Assembly: GCA_021737695.1 (NCBI GenBank)
Contig: JAIPDL010000011.1
Location: 1 to 61,108, forward strand
Reading direction: 5' to 3'
Source: Desulfotignum sp.
GTDB lineage: Bacteria; Desulfobacterota; Desulfobacteria; Desulfobacterales; Desulfobacteraceae
DNA: 61,108 bases
A model generated the notes under the pieces. The model did not search any database, had not been told where the DNA came from, and saw only the letters and a program-made list of their open reading frames with translations. Position numbers and translations under genes: made by a program. Of the stretch, positions 55,051 to 61,108 are shown one piece after another. Within the stretch, counting starts at the first letter, position 1; each line of letters opens with the position of its first letter.

Positions 55051-55935
55051 ATGAGCATTGCGCTTAAGTTTGAGGGATATCACCGGCCCGCTAATGTTGA
55101 CCAGGCCGTAAAAATTTTAACAAAATACGGTAATAACGCGCAGGTTATTGCCGGAGGAACGGACATACTGCCCCGGCGACCAGGGGGGAATAATGCCGGT
55201 AATGGGAAACACCTTGTTGACATCGTCCATATGGGACTGGATTATATCAGAGAAGAAAAAAACGGCATCTATATCGCCGCTGCTGCAACAATCAACAGTA
55301 TTGGCGCCTTTCCCCTGTTTTCGCAAACGCCTTATCTGGCTTTGTCAGAGGCTCTCGCCTGTCATTCCACCCGGACGATCAGGAACAGGGCCACCATCGG
55401 TGGTAATTTGTGTAATGCATCGCCATGTGCGGATCTTGCCTTGCCTTTGCTGGTGCTTGGCGCCCGATTGATCGTTGCGGGACCTGAGGGAAACAGGCAG
55501 ATCCCGATTCAAGATTTTTATGTTGGGACGAACCTCTGCGCACTGGACAGCAATGAGATGTTGCTGGAAATCTGCATACCCTTTTGTGAAGAAAAAACCG
55601 GCACATCCTTCCTGAAACTCGGCCGTCAGCAAACAGTCATTGATATGGCGCTGGTAAATGTGGCCACATTTCTCACAATGGAAGGACAGTGTTGCGTCAC
55701 AGTTAGGATCGCTTTGGGATCGGTGGGTCCGGTTCCATTTCGTGCAAAAAAAGCAGAGTCGATGCTTACCGGCAAACGCCCGGACAAAAAGACCATACAA
55801 CTAGCTGCCGAGGCTGCGGCAGAGGCATCTGCGCCCCTTGATGATATTCGGGCAACGGCTGCATATAGAAAAAAAATGGCGGTTATACTTGTTCGACAGG
55901 CATTGGAAAACAGTGTCAGGAGATATCAAGCATGA
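55051..55935 (+). CDS. Molybdenum hydroxylase FAD subunit
   Basis: 294 residues from ATG 55051; in-frame starts at 55015 (GTG) and 55030 (ATG) are alternatives. VIAGGTDILPRRPGG near residue 34 and ATIGGNLCNASPCADLA near 113 are the two FAD-binding motifs of the CoxM/XdhB/HcrB family. It passes electrons from the 2Fe-2S subunit to an external acceptor. The ATGA overlap with the next gene shows coupled translation. Confidence 0.9.
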   Translation: MSIALKFEGYHRPANVDQAVKILTKYGNNAQVIAGGTDILPRRPGGNNAGNGKHLVDIVHMGLDYIREEKNGIYIAAAATINSIGAFPLFSQTPYLALSEALACHSTRTIRNRATIGGNLCNASPCADLALPLLVLGARLIVAGPEGNRQIPIQDFYVGTNLCALDSNEMLLEICIPFCEEKTGTSFLKLGRQQTVIDMALVNVATFLTMEGQCCVTVRIALGSVGPVPFRAKKAESMLTGKRPDKKTIQLAAEAAAEASAPLDDIRATAAYRKKMAVILVRQALENSVRRYQA

Positions 55936-56417
55936 AGAAAATAGATATAAAACTGACAGTAAACGGTGAACAACATGAAATGGCTGTGGCCCCTGGAGAA
56001 AGACTATTGGATGTTTTAAGGGAGCGCTTAGGCCTGACCGGCACCAAGGAAGGCTGCGGTGAAGGGGAGTGCGGCGCCTGCACCATCAATATGAATGGGC
56101 AGGCAGTATTATCCTGTCTCATGCTTGCGGTTCAAGCGGACGGTGCCACAATTCTTACCATCGAGGGGCTTCAAAAAGGGGCTGATCTGCATCCTTTGCA
56201 AGAGGCATTTATCGGCGAATCAGCCGTTCAGTGTGGTTATTGTACACCCGGCATGATCATGGCATCTGATGCATTGATTCGGAATAACCCCAGCCCGACA
56301 CAGGGTATGATCCGGGATGCCCTTGCCAATAATATTTGCCGGTGTACAGGATATGACCGGCCGGTCAAGGCTGTGCTCAAGGCCGCCAGCCAGATGAAGG
56401 AGCGAAAAAATGGATAA
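55932..56417 (+). CDS. Molybdenum hydroxylase 2Fe-2S subunit
   Basis: 161 residues. The plant-type cluster is GCGEGECGACTINM with a later Cys in VLSCLM; the second, helical-domain cluster uses CGYCTPGM and CRCTGY. This is the CoxS/XdhC/HcrC type. It overlaps the large subunit start by 8 bases. Confidence 0.94.
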   Translation: MKKIDIKLTVNGEQHEMAVAPGERLLDVLRERLGLTGTKEGCGEGECGACTINMNGQAVLSCLMLAVQADGATILTIEGLQKGADLHPLQEAFIGESAVQCGYCTPGMIMASDALIRNNPSPTQGMIRDALANNICRCTGYDRPVKAVLKAASQMKERKNG

Positions 56418-58677
56418 GCTTGAGGTTGTGGGAAAACCCATAAAACGAATTGATGGCATCGACAAGGTTACCGGCGCAGCTAAATATGCAACCGATATCA
56501 CTCTGGACAATATGCTGTACGCCAAGCTTCTTCGCAGCCCCCATGCGCACGCAAAAGTGACTCACATTGATACCGCTGCAGCGGAAAATCTGCCGGGCGT
56601 TAAGGCTGTGGCAACGATTCTGGAGGTTCCCAAGGTTCTTCAATACTGGTATTTTCTTCGAACTGGAAAAAAAGAAAAACAGATTTATCTCCGGGACAAT
56701 ATTGTCCGGTTTGTCGGTGATCCGGTATTGGCTGTTGCGGCCAAAGATGAGGAAACAGTGAGCAAAGCCCTCTCCCTGATAACCGTCACCTATGAAAAGC
56801 TGCCGGACTTACAAGATCCGGTTGTGGCATTAGAAGAAGAAAGTATAAAAATACACAGCAAGGGCAATGTTGCCATGAAAGCCGAAAAGGAATTCGGAGA
56901 TATCCAGGAAGGATTTAATCGAGCAGATGTCATTATTGAGAACACCTATCACACGTCCAAGCAAAAGCATGCGAGCCTGGAGCCTATTGGCAGCTGTGTT
57001 GCCCATTACCAACCCGATAAGCGTTTGACCGTCTTTTCTTCCACCCAGCTTCCCCACTGGAGCCGGCATTACCTTGCGGGTGCGCTGGAGATGCCATTAA
57101 ATAAGGTTCGGGTTATCAAACCCTACACCGGCGGTGCCTTTGGGGGCAGATGCGGACTTATTCACGGGCTTGAGGTAATGTGCAGCTGGCTTTCCCGAAA
57201 GGCATTGAGACCCGTCCGACTTTCTTTTAGTAGAGAAGAAGATTTTATCGCCACTGAATCCCGCCATCCCATGATCATAAAAATGAAAACCGGTGCCACA
57301 AAAGAGGGCATCATCACGGCCAATGACGTCAAGATTATAGCGGATGTAGGAGGCTATGGGACGCATTACATCGGGGTAATAGCAGATTGTTTGTCCACGG
57401 GAGGTGCCTTATACAAAATACCCAATTATCGTTTTTACGGAACCGCTGTTTATACAAACAAATCCCTGTGCGGTGCTCTCAGGGGGTATGGGAATCCCCA
57501 GATGAATTTTGCCCAGGAGTCACAGGTGGATATTATCGCCGAGAAACTGGGGGTGGACCCGCTAAAAATACGATTGAAAAACTACCGTCCCAAGGGAGAT
57601 ATGGACCCGGTATTGAGAGAAAAAATTCAGAGCAACGGCCTGCCGGAATGCCTGGAAAAGGGAGCTGCAGAAGCAGATTGGGATGCTAAAAGATGTCAAT
57701 TGCCCGGCATCACTGTCATAAAACGGGGAATTGGACTTTCAATCATGCTGCACGGGACAGGTGCTGCCGGTGCCCTGCCGGATCCGGCGTCGGCAACTAT
57801 AATGATCAATGCTGACGGTTCTGTCAACCTTCTCACAGCAGCAGCTGACGAAGGACAGGGTAACCGGACGGTGTTGGCACAGGTCGCATCCGAAGTCCTG
57901 GGAATTGATATTGAAAAGATCACCGTTTCAGATACCGACACGGCTGTGACGCCACTTGATTGCGGCACCCATGGAAGCCGACAAGCCTATAGTGGCGGAT
58001 TGGCCGTTAAAGCCGCCGCCACCGAGGCCCGTAATAAGATGCTGTTTTTTGCTGCCAAAAGCCTTGGTGTGAAACAGCAAAAATTAGGGATTAAAAAGGG
58101 ACGGATCTATGAACTATCGGATCCTGAAAACAATATCCTGATTCATGAGTTGATGCGGCAAAACCAGATTGGCGATATGAGCCTATGCGAGCAAGTGATC
58201 GGATCCTTCAGCGGCATTGCATCTGCTATGCCCGGTTATTACGGTGCTATCTTCGCAGAGGTGGAAGTGAACACTGAAACCGGAGAAGTCCGCGTAACAA
58301 AACTGACCAGCGCGTTTGATGTGGGCCGGGCACTTAACCCGGATTTGGTGGAAGGTCAAATTACCGGGGGTGGTGCCATGGGAATTGGTTTTGCCCTTAC
58401 CGAGGGGTTGATTGTCAAAGACGGTCATATTTTAAATGGTAATCTGACCGATTATCGTTTGCTAAGGGCCTGTGACGTGCCTGAAATTGTTCCGATTATC
58501 GTGGAATCAAATGAGCCAACCGGGCCGTTCGGAGCCAAGGGGATTGGCGAAGGGGCTATGGTAAATGTGGCATCCGCAATCGCCAATGCCATTTGCCATG
58601 CATCCGGCGTTAGATTAACTGATTTATGCATGACCCCGGAAAATATTCTACAGAAATTAGAAGAGAAAACAGCATGA
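56410..58677 (+). CDS. Molybdenum hydroxylase catalytic subunit
   Basis: 755 residues, xanthine dehydrogenase family. Molybdopterin-binding segments: PYTGGAFGGRCG near residue 237, GALRGYGNPQMNFAQES near 356, DEGQGNRTV, CGTHGSRQAYSGG; the base-catalyst Glu is in FGAKGIGEGAM near 714. Substrate cannot be read from sequence: purine, aldehyde, nicotinate and 4-hydroxybenzoyl-CoA enzymes all belong here. The yqeC-mocA pair about 13 kb upstream raises the possibility of a selenium-bearing cofactor. The adjacent TetR gene probably controls it. Confidence 0.93.
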   Translation: MDKLEVVGKPIKRIDGIDKVTGAAKYATDITLDNMLYAKLLRSPHAHAKVTHIDTAAAENLPGVKAVATILEVPKVLQYWYFLRTGKKEKQIYLRDNIVRFVGDPVLAVAAKDEETVSKALSLITVTYEKLPDLQDPVVALEEESIKIHSKGNVAMKAEKEFGDIQEGFNRADVIIENTYHTSKQKHASLEPIGSCVAHYQPDKRLTVFSSTQLPHWSRHYLAGALEMPLNKVRVIKPYTGGAFGGRCGLIHGLEVMCSWLSRKALRPVRLSFSREEDFIATESRHPMIIKMKTGATKEGIITANDVKIIADVGGYGTHYIGVIADCLSTGGALYKIPNYRFYGTAVYTNKSLCGALRGYGNPQMNFAQESQVDIIAEKLGVDPLKIRLKNYRPKGDMDPVLREKIQSNGLPECLEKGAAEADWDAKRCQLPGITVIKRGIGLSIMLHGTGAAGALPDPASATIMINADGSVNLLTAAADEGQGNRTVLAQVASEVLGIDIEKITVSDTDTAVTPLDCGTHGSRQAYSGGLAVKAAATEARNKMLFFAAKSLGVKQQKLGIKKGRIYELSDPENNILIHELMRQNQIGDMSLCEQVIGSFSGIASAMPGYYGAIFAEVEVNTETGEVRVTKLTSAFDVGRALNPDLVEGQITGGGAMGIGFALTEGLIVKDGHILNGNLTDYRLLRACDVPEIVPIIVESNEPTGPFGAKGIGEGAMVNVASAIANAICHASGVRLTDLCMTPENILQKLEEKTA

Positions 58678-58762
58678 ATATAGAATCATGAATTAAGAAC
58701 CAGAAAATTTTTGAATTACCGTTCGATTGTTGATCGAAGAGCGTTATGCTTGGCCGGTTTCC

Positions 58763-58790
58763 TTGACATTTTCCACAAACTTGATACATA
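58763..58790 (+). promoter_or_regulatory. Possible promoter of the AAA+/VWA operon
   Basis: TTGACA (58763-58768) and TACATA (58785-58790), 16 bases apart, lie 105 bases before the AAA+ gene. A second TTGACA at 58793 has no -10 at proper spacing. The rest of the 217-base gap shows nothing else. Confidence 0.45.
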
Positions 58791-58894
58791 AGTTGACAAC
58801 GATTTGGGCTGAAAACTCTAATTTTCAAGTGGCACCGGACTGAGTTTTGGGTGATTGATATTTTTTGGGGAATTTTGACAGTTTGAGGGATCGT

Positions 58895-60298
58895 ATGCAA
58901 AAGAAAAGTGAAATTAAAACCATGGGTGAGCTTAAAAGGTCTGGCTATGAGCCAGTGTCGGTCAGAGCTGAAATGAGGCGGAACCTGATATCCATGATTC
59001 AACATAAAAAAGAGATATTTCCCGGCATAATCGGTTATGATGATACGATCATTCCGCAGATTGCAAATGCCATTATTTCCGGTCAGGATATGATATTCCT
59101 TGGTGAGCGCGGACAGGCGAAATCCAGGATTATGCGGTTAATGGTCAACCTGCTTGATGATAAAATACCCGTGATCAAAGGGTGTGAAATACACGATAAC
59201 CCTTTGGCTCCCATGTGCAGGGAATGCCGGGATAAAGTGGCGGAGCAGGGCGATGCCGTAAAGATTGCCTGGTTGTCCAGGCAAGACAGATATGGTGAGA
59301 AGCTGGCAACACCGGATATCGTCATTACGGATTTAATCGGAGATATTGATCCGATTAAGGTGGCGGAAGGGCGGTACCTTTCCGATGAACTGACGATCCA
59401 CTATGGGTTGATCCCGAGGACGAACCGGGGGATTTTCTGCATGAATGAGCTTCCGGATTTAACAGACAGGATTCAGGTGGGTCTGTTTAACCTGATGGAG
59501 GAAAAAGACATCCAGATAAGGGGGTACCGGATCCGGCTTCCCCTGGATATGATTTTAGTTGCCAGTGCGAATCCTGAAGATTACACCAGCCGGGGCAGGA
59601 TCATAACCCCGCTCAAGGACCGGTACGGGGCCCAGATAAGGACACATTATCCGAAAACGATTGAAGATGAAATCCGTATTATGGAAATGGAACACCGGCA
59701 GTTTCCCAACGATGGCCCTGAGACTTATGTGCCCCGGTACATGGCGGAAATTATTGCAGAGGTCACCCATCTTGCCCGTAAAAGCGTCCATATTAATCAG
59801 AGTTCCGGGGTAAGTGTCAGGGTATCCATTGCCAATTATGAGACACTGCTCAGCAATGCGGTCAGGCGGGCTGTGATCCTGGGTGAGACATACGCGGTTC
59901 CCCGTATCAGTGACCTGCCGTATATTCACGCATCCACAATCGGCAAGATTGAACTGGAAAGCTTTGACTGCGTTAAAGAGAGCAGTGTTATTGATGGGTT
60001 GATTCGACAGGCGGTGCTGAATGTGTTTAATCGGTATTTTCCGCCCCATAAGCTAAAGGAGATTGTCGCAGAGTTCAATGATGGTTTAATAATTGAGGTT
60101 TCAGATGAAATGATCGCCGGGCTGTATGTACAGAATGCAAGCCGGATTGGTGGTATGGCTGATGCCATACAGAAGATAAATAGCCCGGATAACCCGGAAG
60201 CCTTTGCGTCGGCAATGGAGTTTGTTCTTGAAGGACTTCACCTGAATAAGCGGCTGAAAAAGACTCAGATAGAATCAAAAATGGTTTACCAGCGTTAG
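58895..60298 (+). CDS. MoxR/ChlI-type AAA+ ATPase
   Basis: 467 residues from ATG 58895, with GAGGG ahead. Walker A-like GERGQAKSR near residue 68, then NRGIFCMNELPDL (Walker B region), ASANPEDYTSRGRIITPL (sensor 1 and arginine region). Related to magnesium chelatase ChlI and MoxR chaperones, which work with a VWA-domain partner to insert metals or remodel proteins. The following gene, one base away, is such a partner. HDNPLAPMCRECRD in the first third carries a Cys pair not found in plain MoxR. Confidence 0.85.
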   Translation: MQKKSEIKTMGELKRSGYEPVSVRAEMRRNLISMIQHKKEIFPGIIGYDDTIIPQIANAIISGQDMIFLGERGQAKSRIMRLMVNLLDDKIPVIKGCEIHDNPLAPMCRECRDKVAEQGDAVKIAWLSRQDRYGEKLATPDIVITDLIGDIDPIKVAEGRYLSDELTIHYGLIPRTNRGIFCMNELPDLTDRIQVGLFNLMEEKDIQIRGYRIRLPLDMILVASANPEDYTSRGRIITPLKDRYGAQIRTHYPKTIEDEIRIMEMEHRQFPNDGPETYVPRYMAEIIAEVTHLARKSVHINQSSGVSVRVSIANYETLLSNAVRRAVILGETYAVPRISDLPYIHASTIGKIELESFDCVKESSVIDGLIRQAVLNVFNRYFPPHKLKEIVAEFNDGLIIEVSDEMIAGLYVQNASRIGGMADAIQKINSPDNPEAFASAMEFVLEGLHLNKRLKKTQIESKMVYQR

Positions 60299-60299
60299 T

Positions 60300-61046
60300 A
60301 TGCGAAAATACCGGTATTCAAAAAGGGATTCAACTCAACTGCCATTTGATCTGGACCAGGAAACGTTGATGGATGAGCTTGGCCAGGACCTGATATCCTC
60401 GGGAGATGTGACCGATTCCCTCAATCAGATGCAGCAGGAGGGCATACAAGATGACCAAGGAAACAGACTGCCGGGCATAGAGGACATGCTGGAACAGTTA
60501 AATCAGAAGAAACAACACCTGGAAAATCATATACAGTCATCATCAGAAAGTAAAGCTCCGGATGATGGGAACAATATGGAAAATGGATTGCCGTCGACGA
60601 GTGATAATGAAAATTTGGAGGATCCTGCTCCTTCAGCTGAAACAGCATTAACGGAAATGTTGCAAAAAATGGACAGGCTGGAGAACCAATTCAAAAATTC
60701 GGGAAATAGTTCGCTGAAGAGTATTGATGAACAGCTTCTTAAAGAAATTATGGGGGATGACACGGCGGACCATCTGAAACGATTATATGACATACCCCGA
60801 ACCTTAAATGAAGCCGGTTATATCAGCAGGACAGGCGGTAAATACGTATTAACGCCTCGGGGTATGAGAAGAATTGGGCAAAAGGCGCTGCAGGATATTT
60901 TTGCTCAACTTCGGAAATGCCGGGGGGGCGGACATAATACCATATCAAAAGGGACCGGTGTCCAGATAATAGTATCCCGTCCCAAAAGTTCTGCCATGTA
61001 TTTTGGCAATTTAAATTCTATGCAGCTATCCGCATATTTTGTCTAA
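60300..61046 (+). pseudogene. VWA-domain partner of the AAA+ protein, truncated
   Basis: 248 residues as read. The N-terminal part is helical and acidic (QPLFD-type start, long polar linker) and leads to TGGKYVLTPRGMRRIGQKALQDIF and GGHNTISKGTG, the segment that normally precedes the VWA domain in these partners. After GTG (about 60957) the sequence becomes VQIIVSRPKSSAMYF and stops, so the whole VWA domain with its MIDAS site is missing. The break coincides with the apparent end of an insertion sequence. The AAA+ gene upstream is intact. Confidence 0.7.
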
Positions 61047-61108
61047 AATAATCCTTTATGGTAAACGACAAAGCATTCAGTGCATTTTCAGCTTTTTGTT
61101 TTTTCTTG
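61018..61108 (-). CDS. Transposase C-terminus (partial)
   Basis: On the minus strand a frame enters from beyond the window and ends at a TAG (61018-61020). Its last 29 residues include ALNALSFTIKDYFRQNMRIA. The position directly after the truncated VWA gene suggests a transposase whose element broke that gene. Family not determined; whether it is the same kind of element as the one at the window start cannot be seen. Confidence 0.4.
   Translation of the reverse strand, partial: KKKQKAENALNALSFTIKDYFRQNMRIAA

Overview
The window reads as a chromosomal segment of a strictly anaerobic, selenium-using deltaproteobacterium, most likely a sulfate reducer of the Desulfobacterales. This is inferred from the periplasmic [NiFeSe] hydrogenase, the HdrA/MvhD/MetV/MetF cluster, the indolepyruvate:ferredoxin oxidoreductase, the bacterial phosphagen kinase and the codon style; no sulfate-reduction gene is in view. 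Four genes need an in-frame TGA read as selenocysteine (hysA, hdrA, mvhD and a SelW-like gene). Each TGA has a short stem-loop 11-16 nt behind it, as a bacterial SECIS should.

Layout. 1-110: the 5' start of a transposase gene leaving the window. 239-8147: hydrogenase maturation genes hypC-hypF-hypD-hypE, facing hysB-hysA (the [NiFeSe] hydrogenase) and the endoprotease gene hysD. 8317-11317: a thioesterase and Lon. 11394-15366: an S-adenosylmethionine cycle (adenosine kinase, metK, ahcY). 15482-19942: acyl-CoA dehydrogenase, phasin, UbiB-like kinase and an acidic protein, on the minus strand. 20133-22545: metallo-hydrolase and MFS permease. 22637-29168: hdrA-mvhD-metV-metF, a probable flavin-based methylene-tetrahydrofolate reductase complex whose HdrA is a 1481-residue fusion with a GltD-like NAD(P)H module. 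29284-30269: yebG and a selW-like selenoprotein gene. 30441-36479: an aerobic cluster (DUF2231, DOMON, SCO, A2-type cytochrome c oxidase subunits I-III-IV-II, heme farnesyltransferase). 36424-37666: an arginine-kinase-like phosphagen kinase with a small Cys protein. 37826-45888: regulators and metabolic genes, including yqeC-mocA of selenium/molybdenum hydroxylase maturation. 46225-49544: iorAB and a GntR regulator. 50014-58677: DUF364 protein, an ABC importer with a MOP-like ATPase, a TetR regulator and a three-subunit molybdenum hydroxylase. 58895-61046: a MoxR/ChlI-type AAA+ gene and a VWA-partner gene cut off by what looks like an insertion sequence, whose transposase C-terminus runs out of the window.

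How the parts work together. Periplasmic H2 oxidation (HysAB) needs the neighbouring Hyp proteins and HysD. HdrA-MvhD would exchange electrons between NAD(P)H, ferredoxin and MetF in the C1 (Wood-Ljungdahl) pathway. IorAB makes reduced ferredoxin from aryl pyruvates. The oxidase cluster probably serves oxygen defence. Selenium links several loci: four selenocysteine proteins, plus yqeC-mocA, which elsewhere accompany selenium-dependent molybdenum hydroxylases, with such a hydroxylase about 13 kb downstream. Both ends of the window fall in apparent insertion-sequence material. No rRNA, tRNA or CRISPR array was recognised.
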